Shown in pieces: positions 52,641-64,000 of a DNA stretch of 64,000 bases (position 1 is the stretch's first letter; each line of letters starts with the position of its first letter). The notes beneath the pieces are model-generated. The model searched no databases and was not told the origin of the DNA. It saw nothing but the letters and a program-made list of their open reading frames with translations. The DNA is from Prostheceraeus crozeri (taxonomy: Eukaryota > Platyhelminthes > Polycladida > Euryleptidae). The stretch is taken from NCBI GenBank assembly GCA_907163375.1, contig CAJQUW010016158.1, positions 186,001 to 250,000 of the forward strand, in the 5' to 3' direction. The position numbers were made by a program, and so were the translations under genes.

Positions 52641-54169
52641 GTTGATTAACGTCGGATACATACGTGTAGGTTTCGATTTGATCAATTACACAATTTTACA
52701 GAAATGATTCATCATGAAAATAGACGAGAAACATAACGGTATTTTATACTAGAGTAGAGCACAAGTAATAGTTCACAATTGATCAATAACTGACTTTAAG
52801 TTATATTCAAGTAATTCATTGAGATTCACAAGATGGCACTTCGTTTAATTACGCAATACCCGGCTTGAATTTGTCTAAGATTCAGTCTATAACTACATAA
52901 GGTGTATCAATTAATGCACGGTGTTGGACCGCTTTATAGTCACTGATCAGCACAACAACAAGGTGAATTCAACAAGGACCACTACGATAACTTCTCTACA
53001 GATCATGTTTGTTGGATCACTAACAACATATGTAGAAATAACTGTGTCGCTACAATTTTTTGACATAATTTTTTTCTTGTTGTCATTTTAATCGGTGCTA
53101 CTTTTACTTAATCTCTCCCCTCTCCCCCAATAGGTAGCTAAAGTGCCCAAGCAAACTTTGGAGCTAACCCAATCGACACCCAACTGAGTGGCAGTGTTTT
53201 TGGACTTTAAGAAAGTATGACATGATACTTGACACCAATCGAAGTGGTCATCATTGCGGAGTAATTTGGCACGCCGCTATAATTCGAAGAAGTTCGAAGA
53301 ACAATTGACGTTGGAGCTAGGTTTGCATAGCTGGCAGTTCATCCAACATTTGTGTGTAATCGATGACAAAGAGACGACTTCTGATATATCATTGAAGAAG
53401 CACGGACTACATGAGAAAGCATTTTGCATGAAAGGTTCATGATGAAACCAACGGCCAATATGTGATAGCTTTGACGTCACTAGGGGTTGGACGGTGCTGA
53501 TAGTTATGGAACGTTGGGGTGCCTTGAATCGAGATGCCCTTTACGACCGACTTCCAATTATGCTTTTGGGGCTCGACTTTGGGACCAAAGATTAGACAAT
53601 TGGATTAAAGAATTAATTCAATGCATGATTTCAATACCTGGATATTTGTTTATACAATCTCCTTTCTAATTTCAGTTCTGCTTCAGTTCAGAGTGCTTTT
53701 CTGTTGCATTCTTAGTATATATTAGTTCTTATCAACATTCTTTACAGATACAGATAAAGTAGAACATCCCTTCTTTTGTTTGGAGGATCCCAAATTGCTG
53801 ATAAAGCAACAAAAAACTGTTAGTAGCCTATATACTGCCTAACAGAAAAAACTTAACGCTTATCATTACGAATCAATGGCAGCTCTGCTAAATTTCTAAG
53901 TCGTACTTACTCCCAAACAAATTTCTATGTGCCCTTTCTAGCATAGCCATATGAAGATATCGTTACTTCTTGTATACAGGATGGATCAACGTTTGGATAA
54001 GTTTAAACATCGAATAATTACAAAATTACTGTCTTTTTGACATGAATCGTAACTGTATGATGAAGCACGGAGATGAATTCGCAAAATGAGTGGCTATTGG
54101 AGTGATTCGCTGTGGACGTAGCGCATAAGTAATGTTTGTAAATAATTGGATACATCGCATGTAGGCTAG
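52641..54169. other. No gene seen
   Basis: Intergenic sequence. Short open frames (53254-53442, 53487-53669) show no domain. Confidence 0.5.
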
Positions 54170-55030
54170 CATGTTAGGAATTGGTGGCCCAGCTGGTGCG
54201 AAGAAAGAAAAGTTGCATGACAGATAGAAACTGCAAGACCAAAGAAAACAAAAAAGTCGCAGACCGAAAGCTGGTGATTGCGGAGATCAAAAATTGGTCA
54301 AAAACCGGTTCAGATCGTTTCGCATCTAGTAATAGGCTGGAAACATGCTACTGACATCATCTGTTGCGCGTTGCAACTGCATATCGACGTTTGACAGAAG
54401 CGGGCTTTAAATCTTACAGACATGGTGTACGCTAGCCACTAATAACTTGGATTTATACGACCGCTTTCCCTTGTGAATGAACATGTCAAAGGTCTTGAAC
54501 GCAAACGAAAAGGATTTGAATGGTGTGGGTGACATTCTAAAAGGAGCGCTGATGAGTGGCATCGCGTGATGTGGACGAGTAATCACGGTTAACGGTCGAT
54601 TTCCACGACGGAAGAGTTTATGCTCACAGACGGTTTGGTGAGAGATATACAGTCTGCTGCATTTCAGAACATGATCGATTCAGTGGTGGTAGCGTCAAGA
54701 TTTCGGCCGGTATTTGGCACCGTGGACGAGTCAAGGCTGCTATTGTCATCAAAGCACCTTGAATGGCTGATATTTTCTCTCGGAGACTGTGACTCCTTTT
54801 GATTTTGTTGTTCTGACAGTATAGGGGCACCATCTCATCAACCTAACATGACAATGAGCAGATACACAGAGTACATCAGCCAGGTGATAATAGCACAGGA
54901 ATGGAGGAGCATCCACATTCTCCTTCGTATTTCGAACAACTTTCCGAGAGATTCGTTGAAGAGCATTAGAGCGCATTAAGCAAGAGAGACCGGATGAACT
55001 CAATGAAAAATAGAATTTGAGCTTGCTAGG
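54170..55030 (+). pseudogene. Degenerate Tc1-like transposase
   Basis: Pieces in several plus-strand frames spell a Tc1/mariner DDE transposase. An RVATAYRRLTEAGFKSYRHG segment comes first, then DEWHRVMWTDES with the first catalytic Asp. A SVKISAGIWHRGRVKAAIVI segment and a C-terminal LRISNNFPRDSLKSI region follow. Many frameshifts and stops separate them. Old dead DNA transposon; ends not identified. Confidence 0.65.
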
Positions 55031-55404
55031 GGCTATGCGGGTTGCCATATGCATGAAATAAATGTTTTTCATTTAAAGCAGGGATGCAGAGTCGGAGTCC
55101 CGGAGTCCTATCATTTTTGCTGGTTAAGGAGTCGCAGTCCTATCGGCCTATAACTAGACACGAAATATAATACTAACAAACTATTTGTCCTCGTGCATAG
55201 CTGTCAGTCTTGATGTCAACTTTCTCCGTCAAACAAAAGTACAGAGGCAGAAGTGCATGCAAAGCTTGTAATAGTTGAGGGAATGAACCGTGATGGTGAA
55301 AAAATAATTGTCTTTTCAATCGGTGATTTGTAGACAAGATCAAGCCTTCCTAGCCTCGATCACACTTACGCAACAAAGGTCACATCAGAGACAAAAATGA
55401 AATA

Positions 55405-57533
55405 CCGTAAACTGGGAATTCGGAACGGATTTTCAGATATTTAATTATTTTTCGCAGCAACTAAAGCTTATTTTTATTTCTCACTCTACATGAACCGCAA
55501 ACTTATCTTTCTTGATTAGAATACATTTTCAAAATATAAATAATATGAATATTAGATCAATAAAATCACCTAGACCAAAGACTAATGATTTTCAAAACAA
55601 TTGGGGTGATTCGGAACACTGATTTATTTTCGATTTAAAATAAACTGCATGTACTCAAACATGAAAACGAAGATAATATATCACTCACACTTCATGCAGA
55701 TATAGTATGGGTCTTGACTACTATTGTTGCATGAACCACGGTACCAGTGATGGCATGCAATACAGCGAATCCAATCAGGACCCTTGTACTGACTGAACCG
55801 AGAATTACATCCATTGCATAGGTCATCTTCCTCATCGGATGATGGTACATCTCTCTCTCTCTCTCTCTTGGTAAGTTGGACGCTGCTGCAGACGTAGATG
55901 ATCGATCTGAATACTGAATTGCTCGACCTGGAACGACCTTTGCTCCTCGACCAGACTTTCGAGTACCGGCACCAGCTTTTCTGTTCTCCTGCAGAGTGCC
56001 AATAAGAACAGAATCGGCCTATTTCATCTGAGGCTTTCATTCCAGGTAAACGCTTGATGGGCTCATCCGGATTTCGAGGAACAAGACCACATGCTCGAAA
56101 ACCAGATCTCAGATTGTCACCACCATGAATTTTAACCTTTTGCCAAAGCTGACTTAACAAGACTGGAAAGACAGTCTTTTGTATTACACCTTTCTGTCTT
56201 GTTTCTTTTCGATAATTGTCCAAGATCTCTCTCCATAACATTTTGAATGATCTGAAAACAGCCACATCAAGTGGCTGCAGCAGATGTGTTGAATTTGGAG
56301 GAAAGGTGGCGAAATAAATATTGTTCTCTGTGGCTAGTTGAATCACTTCAGGGCAGAAGTGACTGCCCAGATTGTCGCCGAGCAAGAGTTTCGGACTATT
56401 CGTGGTGCTTACGCTCGGGAGAAATAGTTTTTTGAACCACATCAGGAAAGTGTCCATTTCAAACCATCCGGACCGGGTTGAAGAATATTGCGCACCGGTA
56501 GGCCCACCTTGAGCCCAACCTTCGTACATGTTTTGATCTTTGTAACACACAAGTGGCGGAAGAAGATCTCCAGCTGCATTGCCACACACCATGATGGATA
56601 CATTAGATTTAGAATGTTCGCGTACCAGTTCGACTCTTCTTGTTCCGCGCCTCACGAGCACTTTCTTATTTCCAGGATCGTCACTCAACGCCGTTTCGTC
56701 GTAGTTATAAAAGTTCTGCGGCAATATTTCACCAGCTTTGTCCAGCTCAGAAAAGAATGCGTCTATGTCACATTTTCCGATTGCAGCACGTGATCGTTTA
56801 ATATTTCCAGCAACTCGACCCACCATGTCATTCCGTTGCATGAATCCGCGAATGAAGTCATATCCAGGATGTTGTCATTGAAATAAGACACTGATCTCCC
56901 TATCGAGTCAAGATATCTTTTGATGAGGATTTGCACATCAGTCACACTAAATCCAACACCCCAATCAGCCATTTGTTGTAGAGTGTCAGCAATAACATCT
57001 TCTTCTTCACTCGATAAAGTTTTAGGACGTCCAACAGAACCAGTCCCATTCACATGACGCCAAAGAGTTGTTTTAGATACGCCGTAAACTTGTGCTGCTT
57101 TATGAATAGACATGCCTTGCGCAACGGCTTCTAGCCTGGTTCATGAGTTGCGCACCGGCATGGGAAACGATGGTCTTTCTCTGATACGTTCTAGGCATTG
57201 TTCTACCAAGAGAGTCACAGAAGTTTACTAAGTCACACAGTGTCTGAAGAATGAGTGCGTTAACGATGATGAAAGCTTGTCTACTACATGTAGGTTCAAA
57301 TCGAATTGCATTGGATTGATACGATAGCTACGGGTCACAGGTGTATTGAATTTAAATTTTCAAATTTGAGTTAATTCTCTCGCGATCGCATTAATTCGCT
57401 ATGCATAGATATTTTAATAACAACAATTGAGAGAGTATCATAGCCATCACAGCATCCTGAAATACTTGAAAGTTGATTTAATTAGCAAAATCTGCAGAAA
57501 CATATTAACGTTCCGAATTACCCCAGTTTACGG
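55405..57533 (-). mobile_element. pogo-family DNA transposon inside the hAT
   Basis: The inverted ends CCGTAAACTGGG and CCCAGTTTACGG have TA on both sides (55403-55404, 57534-57535). It is 2129 bp and carries one transposase gene on the minus strand. Confidence 0.9.
55681..57198 (-). pseudogene. pogo-type transposase with C-terminal PHD-like finger
   Basis: The N-terminus begins at the ATG at 57198 (MPRTYQRKT), then an HTH_psq region continues in another frame (MSIHKAAQVYGVSKTTLWRHV). The main body 55681-56841 starts MQRNDMVGRVAGNIKRSRAA. The DDE_1 triad is NYDETAL (D48 of that frame), LLLGDNLGSH (D156) and LLQPLDVAVF (D192), spacing DD35D. Residues ~341-386 (CNGCNSRFSQ .. WIRCIACHHWYRGSC .. 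CMKC) form a PHD-like zinc finger, a chromatin-reading addition known in some pogo elements. At least two frameshifts (near 57.13 and 56.86 kb) make it inactive. Confidence 0.85.
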
Positions 57534-57956
57534 TACTAGTTTGTTTTTAGAACATTACCTCATACCTTTACATTAATCGTGTGTGATCTCTCCTCCAAAG
57601 CGTATGTTAAAATCGAAAGTGTACTCATACTTTTTGGAGAAGGATGGGGGATTTTCCTGCCTGGTAGAGACTGGAGAAAAACCGTGTGAAGCACACATCA
57701 ACAAGATGGGAGGAGCGTAGTCGCATACAACCAACTAAAAGCGACATTTGATAAATTCTTTCATCGAATATGATTGATAATTGATGCAGCAATAATCACG
57801 AATAAGGTTCAGGCAAGCCTATGATGTAGATTCATTTTCTAAAAAAACTATGTTTTATATACTTGCCAACTGGAGTCGGAGTCCTCTCAACAGTCGGAGT
57901 CCTATCAACCCCTGGAGTCGGAGAAAATGATAGGACTCCGCATCCCTGATTTAAAG

Positions 57957-58319
57957 TTGCAATTTTGATGCTACTTCGTTAATTAAAATAATGGTCCTTA
58001 TAATTCTAAGTGTTAATATTTTTTGCCAGCAGTATATAATAGCCGAAGCATCTCGCCAGAACACTGTTGAACAAATTGATTATAAACATCGATTGAAACC
58101 TAAGCATGTAATGTTCATATGCAGCACTCACACTAGATCAAACTATTTTTACATAGAAAACTGCCAACAAAAGAATCAAATAGGTAATATCAGCGCACAG
58201 ATGTCCAGTATCATAGAAGGTTCTATAACTTTCTCTAACTCGGTCCAAATGACCTCCTGTATCAATCTTTTTAAATAATAATAATAACAATAATATTTTT
58301 TTTGTTTCACTTCTTCTGG
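57957..58319. other. No gene seen
   Basis: AT-rich flank with an AATAAT-type simple run near 58277-58297. Confidence 0.4.
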
Positions 58320-58520
58320 GTATAAGATCTTGAGGTTTCAAATATCATTTTTATGGCCTTCAGTTATTGAATGATATGCTATTTCAGATTTATTGACTTT
58401 CAGTTCTTTTACAAGTCTCTTGTGTTCTTCGATTCTTTTTCCCAACGGTCTTGATGTCTCTCTAATATGCACGAATCTCCATTCACACTCTTCACAATCA
58501 ATTTCGTACACACGTCAGAG
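58320..58520 (-). pseudogene. Penelope-type GIY-YIG fragment
   Basis: The minus-strand frame reads VYEIDCEECEWRFVHIRETS, then RPLGKRIEEHKRLVKEL and KSEIAYHSITEGHKNDI before a stop. This is the CxxC and R..EH part of the GIY-YIG tail of Penelope elements. Only this tail is visible. Confidence 0.6.
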
Positions 58521-61261
58521 TTGTTTGCTGGAATCGTTTCCGCACTAATACATCTTTTAATGTTTGCAAATGTCGATATGATTGCTTTCAAGCTGATTCA
58601 ATATGTTCTGTTGCACCAGGTGCATATGGTATTATTGAAAGAAACGCTGCATAGAAGTTATGTAATAATTATGTTGCATGTAGGCTAAATATATATCAGT
58701 TGCAGTGATCATGTCCAACGTTTTCATGGCAAAAAGCTTCGGCTATTAGTGTTATCCTCTTAAAATAAAGATTTTATTATTATTATTATTATTAAAAAAG
58801 AGTATTTACGTGCTTTATCAGATATTTGGGATCCTCCAAACAAAAAATGAAACCCCCAAACTAATTTGTAAAACAAAACTTGACCATAATTATCGAACCG
58901 AAATGTAATAATTATTGTCGAATAATTCATCAAGTATAAAAAAGTTAAAAAGAAAGTTCTCTCAAATATCATTCTTGTCCTGCTGAATGTTCTGAAGATT
59001 CGGCTTCCAAGCCACACAAATTGAGACCAATTTCATCTTTGGTTGAAGAAACCTGAAAAGTGAAGGATAATGTTAAGCACTTAAGCACTGATTCAAATAA
59101 ATTTTAGAATCAATGAAGAGAAGTTGCAAACTTGTAGTATTGGTTATCGGTACATGACCTAACCGTCTAAATACGTCAGAACATTGTATTGACTGAGGGA
59201 ATGAAAAGCGCATTACACAACATGGCATGATAGCATCGAATAGATCTCATGACAATAATCAAGAACTCAATACTGTACAGATGAAATGGATTGAACAATG
59301 ATCATCACCACTACTGTAAAATGGAATGAAGAAGCACTACTGTACATGGCAAGGAAGTAACAATACACAAAGTAACTTTATAGACAGTCAAACAATTTCA
59401 CTATGGTTCATAAACTTCACTCTATCGAGCAATGATTTACCGATATCTGAGTGTCTTCTAGTGAGACTGGAGGGAGGAGTATACATATACATATACATAA
59501 CACGTAATTGAGGCAAACAAGAAATCGAAGGTTCAAGAATTTTTATTCGACTTTTATTCAGCACGGATCCCAACGGTTTGTTCTCCTGTGTTAATACATG
59601 AAGCAAGCATTCACTCATTGTTGCAAAAAGGCAGAAAATACGAAAGACAAAAAGGTCAGACAGAAAATACAGACCTATGACAAAACATTCTTTTACTTAT
59701 CAGATGGCAGACCAACAGATCTAGAGCTGCATGCAGGCCGCCTTATTTATCAGGAAACTTATCATAAGCATTTTAATCACTTTTAAACAAAAGGTTGATT
59801 GAAATAAAGCTAAATTAATTTTGGGAACAAAGTGGATCAAATCACGAAACGTCAACCGTGGACATCATCAAAATTAAAGATAGAAATGACATTCTATTCG
59901 AAGTGTTTTCCAAAAAATGTAAAACTTTGAAGCAGTCTACCTGCTTTTGCTAAAATATCATCAGAACTTTTATGCTTGGAAAGAATCAAGTAAAATTTGA
60001 TGTATAGATAAATAATGCTTTGTATAATACATATAAAAAAAGTTTGTTAAAAATATTCTGTTAAAATTCAAGCCGAAAGGTAAGTGTCCTCTGACAGTTT
60101 GAAAGTTAGTCAATTTAGGTCTCCTTCCACGAACTAACAGAAACTACTTACTTTCTGGTTAAAATTCAACAGAAATATAGGTTTTAGATGTCTCTGCTAT
60201 TTACATTCCATTTTATGGCTTTCCCTGGGACAGCGTTACAAAAAAATGAGTTTCAGTACCATTTTTTTTAAAGAACCATGTTGACCACGAACCGTGCATC
60301 CGTATCTGTCGTTGCCAATACATGCACTAATTGCAGGCCTATGCCTGAGCATTTAATATTTGATTGTGTAAGTAGAAATGAACGTAGGCCTATGCCTTTT
60401 GTTGCTTGTGTAATAGTAGAATAGCATTAAACCAAGATTTTTGATTAGTCTACGATAATTAAGGATCTGAAGCTCTACGATAATGATATTCCTAATTGAT
60501 TCACCCCAAATTCCAGAGTCTATCTACCGCTGACATAGCAAGTTAAGAATGATCAATTTTCTTTATTTAATTACACTGAAATGTAGTTTCGCGTGTGTTT
60601 TTCTATTGGTTCACTCACGTAGATCACTACAGATTTACTATTTTAACACTAAAAGATTTAAATTTACTTTATGTTGTTGGCTGATGATCCTAAAGGATTT
60701 TCATTTAAATTCACATGCAACGCAAGGCATTCATATCATGTTACGTTGTCTGAGCGATTTCTAGATGCTTGCATGTTACCGCGTTCGTCACTATTCATGT
60801 TTGTACAATCCCTTGAGATCTGTTGGTAGACTTCATCTATATCACATAGTAAAAAAGAAAATCATTCTCTGAAGTTTGAGATAAAGTCGCTCTAAAACGT
60901 TGTTGACCACTTGGTGCTTATGACAAATTATATTAAGTATCAGCATTGCATGCATGTCTGCTAGTAGTAGATCAAAATACCTGCATCACAATGTCTTGGA
61001 AAAATGGAATGCGAATAGTTGCTATGTGTTTCTAAAATCAATGTTTCATTATAAACTACAGTCTTCCGTGGCACCCCGACTGAGATTCATGTAAGTTTCA
61101 ATTGTAAGTAAGAATTTGTAAGTAAAATTCAAGTAAGTACCATGCAATTATTTCTGCTATTTAATTGATAATTACTTGAAAATAATGTGCAAAACAGTTT
61201 TAGAGAAAATTTATCTGCTCTGTAGCGATACAGTATGCTTGGTCACCTCGACATTCGAAGT
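58521..61261. other. No gene; simple repeats
   Basis: Contains an ATT microsatellite at 58775-58794 and an ATACAT run near 59480-59500. No domain was found in the short open frames (for example 58760-59017, 59598-59786). Confidence 0.5.
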
Positions 61262-61265
61262 TTAA

Positions 61266-63306
61266 CCCATTATAACCCACTGGTTCGAAAACGCACCGAA
61301 ATTTTAAACGCTTGATTTCCTGTCTAGTTTAAATTAATTGGGCCTATCGGTTGTACAATATAGTATTTGAGACCGAAATATTACTCACATGTATTCTGTT
61401 TAAATATCGGATAATTCGAACATATTCGTTTTGCCTGATGAATTTAGTTGGTGATAATGTCGGATGCGAATCGCAAGAGGTAAGTTTTGAAATCGCCTGT
61501 CAACGTAACCTACTCAATTTTCCAATATTACTTCTCATATAAAGATACATCCGTAAATAACTGTCCTTTTAGTATATAAAGCAGGTTCTAATATATTTAA
61601 GATTTGACGCTGTAGAGCATTTTCTTGATGGTGCGTTTTCGCACCATTGGGCTCTAATGAAATTTATCGAAGAAAGTCTTTGAATTTAGGAAGAACTACC
61701 ATGAATAATAATAAAGTTGCGTTCAGATATAAAATAAAAATCACAGCATTTGTATTATACAAAGTTCTAATGAAGCAAAATTTTTGTTAAAAACAGGTCT
61801 CGAACACTGAAGTCTTGTAACAGCGTCTTCCAAACATGCCACTATACACGTGCGCCATACCAACAACACATATGCGAAGTTGATCAACAAATATGGATGT
61901 TATTTTCATTATATAAGTACTACTTTTTAAGATAATAATTAGGATTAATTAATGCAATATCACACTTATGTTAAGAAATGCATGTGCAATGTAATACCTC
62001 GATAAGTCACTGTGATTGAAAATTCAAGTATTGTAAGCTGTTATTATATGGATGTTTCGATTTGCAGGTATACGGCGCTGCAGATGATTGACCTACTGCA
62101 TGGAAGTGACGAGCAAGATATTTGTGAAGCAGTTGAGGAGGACGCAACCCACATAGATATTGCTTTGGGCATGCCAGACGAAAAAAATGAAGGAACCGAC
62201 GAAGACTCGGATAAAGAAGACGATCCTACAATTGATCCATCTCAACTAGGGCGTCAAACGTTGCAGGCTCCTGTCATGGTTTCTGGGTTGAATTTCGATT
62301 CACACAAATCTACTCCACCATCAAAGAAACGGAAGTTAGAAACTTTGGAATGGGAACGGAGAGACATGAAACCTTCTTTCATTCCGCCTGAGCCAATGTT
62401 ATCTCTTTCTGAAGAGGCAGAAAATGATATCTCCCTGTGTGCAACACCAATTGATTTTTTCTTTTTGATTTTTGATGAGCAGATTCAAAACCACATTGTT
62501 TTAGAAAGTAACCTGTACGCTCAAAACAAAGGAATTTCACTGACTTTAACTTTAGAAGAATTTCAAAAGGTAATTGGGATATTACTTCTAAGTGGATATA
62601 ATAAAGTTCCATCTACACGCATGTATTGGCTTACTGACCCAGATGTGCGAAATGATCTTGTGTCATCAAGTATAACTAGAAATCGATTCTTTGATATAAT
62701 TCATAACTTGCATTTTACTCATGACTATGACCCTTGTGATAAACTTTGGAAGCTACGTCCTTTGATAACAGCTGTCCTTTCAAATTTCAAAAAGTTTGTA
62801 AGAATGAATGATAAATTGTGCGTAGATGAATCGATGATCAAGTACTTTGGTCATCACCCTATGAAACAATTTATAAAAGGGAAACCGATACGTTATGGCT
62901 ACAAAGCGTGGATGTTATGCTCAAGTACTGGTCAGTGTCATCATTTTAAATTCTACACTGGTGCTAAAACAAGAGAAAATAATGTGGGTCTAGGTGAAAG
63001 CGTCGTTTTGGATATGGTAAACTACGTACCATCAGGCTGTGAATTATACATGGACCGCTACTCTACATCCATCAAACTCTTGAAGAAATTGACTGAGGAA
63101 CGTATCCCTTCTGCTGGTACTATTCAACAGAACCGACTTCGTGGTGCACAGGCTGCCTTAGCAGACGAATCTGCTTTCAAAAAAATGGGTAGGGGATCTT
63201 CTCAAGCTGCCTCATCAAATGACGTGACAGTTGTTCAATGGAGGGACAGCAAAACCGTGTACATAGCATCGAATTTTTTCAATTCAACTATGACGGAAGA
63301 AGCCCA
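61266..63306 (+). mobile_element. piggyBac-family transposon, 3-prime end lost
   Basis: The left end is TTAA (61262-61265) followed by CCCATTATAACCC, and inverted subterminal repeats of GGTGCGTTTTCG / CGAAAACGCACC lie at 61284-61300 and 61627-61645. TTAA is the piggyBac target. The transposase follows. The expected right end is absent because a Penelope element takes over near 63307. Confidence 0.75.
62012..63306 (+). pseudogene. piggyBac transposase (PGBD-like), C-terminus lost
   Basis: An acidic N-terminus (DEQDICEAVEEDATHID; DEDSDKEDDPTID) leads into the DDE_Tnp_1_7 core. Catalytic aspartates are CVDESM (D272), LYMDRYSTS (D348) and VVQWRDSKTV (D412). Conserved blocks include FQKVIGILLLSGYNKVPS and FIKGKPIRYGYKAW. 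The codons from 62068 follow a TTTGCAG acceptor, so an upstream exon is likely. The open frame continues to 63463, but similarity ends near STMTEEAQ, where Penelope sequence begins; the usual C-terminal helical and cysteine-rich parts are missing. Confidence 0.85.
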
Positions 63307-64000
63307 GGACTGGTGTTCGTCGTTCTTTATTATGAAGCACGAGGCCTTTCAGCCACTGCACGCGGCCATCGTCAGGTGCAAAGTGACAGATAGCTTGCAA
63401 GCTATCTGTGTGCATGGAATACATCTCATGATCAGACACATTAAAATGCAAGGGTTGCGATAATCATGATACATGTACAGAAAGAAAGAAGAAAGGTAAT
63501 ACTGGCTAGAAGTTAAGAGTAGTAAGTAAAAGTCAAGATAATTGTCAAAAGCAAAGGAAAAATCAGACTTCAAAGCATAGAGAGTAGTCTACAAGTGAGA
63601 TAAACACCACTGGTCACTGAGGCTGTGCTTTGTCTTGTTGAGGGAGCCGTGATGCTTGGTCCAAATGGCTTCCTTTACTGTTCTCCTCCTCCACTGTGGC
63701 TCCTTGTCGACTACCTGTACTTGCTCCACATCCACACGATGGTCGCTTTCAAATACGTGGCGGGCAATTTCTGACCTGTCGACATCCAACTCACGGATAG
63801 CCCGCTGGTGTTCCTTCATTCTTTCTTCCACCGTGCGACCAGTTTCACCTACATAAGACCAGTTGCAGTCAGAAACTGAGCATGTAATGTGGTAGACGAC
63901 CCCAAAAGTCTTGGCCTTCTCTGGTCGCTTCCTCACTAAAACATCACCCACAGTTGCAGAAGGTTTGAGAGCAACTCTCACTCCGACATCCTTTAGGACA
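63307..64000 (-). mobile_element. Penelope-like element, 3-prime part, runs off the window
   Basis: The minus strand carries the GIY-YIG tail at 63589-63981 and, nearer the 3' end, a CACCTGACGATGGCC-type block and the perfect 24-bp palindrome at 63387-63410 (ACAGATAGCTTG plus its inverse). Such hairpin motifs are usual at Penelope ends. Its junction with piggyBac coding sequence marks the insertion edge. Confidence 0.65.
63589..63981 (-). CDS. Penelope GIY-YIG endonuclease domain (partial)
   Basis: 130 open codons, likely continuing upstream beyond the window. The sequence GVVYHITCSVSDCNWSYVGE, then TGRTVEERMKEHQRAI, SEIARHVFESDHRVD and RRRTVKEAIWTKHHGSLN, is a complete-looking GIY-YIG nuclease core with its C-x5-C insert. 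In Penelope elements this domain nicks DNA for target-primed reverse transcription. The reverse transcriptase would lie past 64000. It is the best preserved of the three GIY-YIG pieces in the window. Confidence 0.75.
   Translation of the reverse strand: MRVALKPSATVGDVLVRKRPEKAKTFGVVYHITCSVSDCNWSYVGETGRTVEERMKEHQRAIRELDVDRSEIARHVFESDHRVDVEQVQVVDKEPQWRRRTVKEAIWTKHHGSLNKTKHSLSDQWCLSHL

Larger units (their letters stand above)
55079..57948. mobile_element. hAT-type element containing a pogo element
   Basis: The ends CAGGGATGC and GCATCCCTG are flanked by the 8-bp duplication ATTTAAAG (55071-55078, 57949-57956). Both ends carry subterminal repeats of the GGAGTCCTATCATTTT and GTCGGAGTCC types. Without the inner insertion it is about 740 bp and non-coding. 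Confidence 0.9.

Noticed and set aside
1-64000. CRISPR array, operon or other bacterial system
   Set aside because: No spaced repeats of that type; spliced exons, animal domains and animal transposon families point to a eukaryotic nuclear genome.

Overview
The window is animal nuclear DNA. It is AT-rich, its few host coding exons are spread far apart, and it is packed with transposons of many metazoan families (hAT, pogo/Tigger, Tc1, piggyBac, Crypton-type, LINE, Penelope, Polinton). A secreted C-type-lectin-like gene and a Tudor-domain gene fit an invertebrate, perhaps a marine one, but the sequence alone does not fix the species.

Layout. 1-14.8 kb is repeat-rich and has no clear host gene. 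It holds a 1.1 kb hAT element (1828-2961), a nearly perfect 1.3 kb-armed palindrome made from a dead Crypton-type recombinase element (3742-6953) flanked by 251-bp direct repeats, a hAT element (7614-9851) sitting in one of those repeats, and an inverted-repeat element (11288-12126). 14792-15505 is a single-exon secreted lectin-like gene. 15.5-23 kb is mostly empty apart from a foldback element and one half of a long dispersed inverted pair. 23067-52579 is a two-exon host Tudor gene whose only visible intron (23545-52334, about 28.8 kb) holds a LINE with a small hAT inside it, a Penelope scrap, and a Russian doll of transposons. 52.6-64 kb holds a dead Tc1 element, a hAT element with a pogo element inside it, Penelope scraps and a piggyBac copy overrun at its 3-prime end by a Penelope element.

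The nest. Each layer is closed by a target-site duplication of the expected length: LINE ORF2 -> hAT (26106-51671, 8-bp GAAAGAGA) -> pogo/Tigger-like transposon (26631-51534, TA) -> Polinton/Maverick (28361-50381, 6-bp GACGAC). The Polinton is 22,021 bp with long modular terminal inverted repeats. It looks young and structurally whole, with about one break, in the polymerase region. It encodes protein-primed DNA polymerase B, a chromodomain integrase, a packaging ATPase, an adenain-type protease, a major capsid protein, two related candidate minor capsid proteins and basic virion-like proteins.

The most unusual content is on its minus strand at 37964-39210: a 181-aa protein with both repeats of a TATA-binding-protein core, beside two tandem genes that resemble the PC4 transcription coactivator. 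The two main inward promoters of the element share CCAAT boxes, a TATA box, a common 24-bp leader block and an ATG-only first coding exon, at matching spacings. Together these suggest that the Polinton family carries its own promoter-recognition module. Other accessory genes look like a DEDDh exonuclease, two RING-type proteins, and stand-alone relatives of the N-terminal part of the element's own polymerase.
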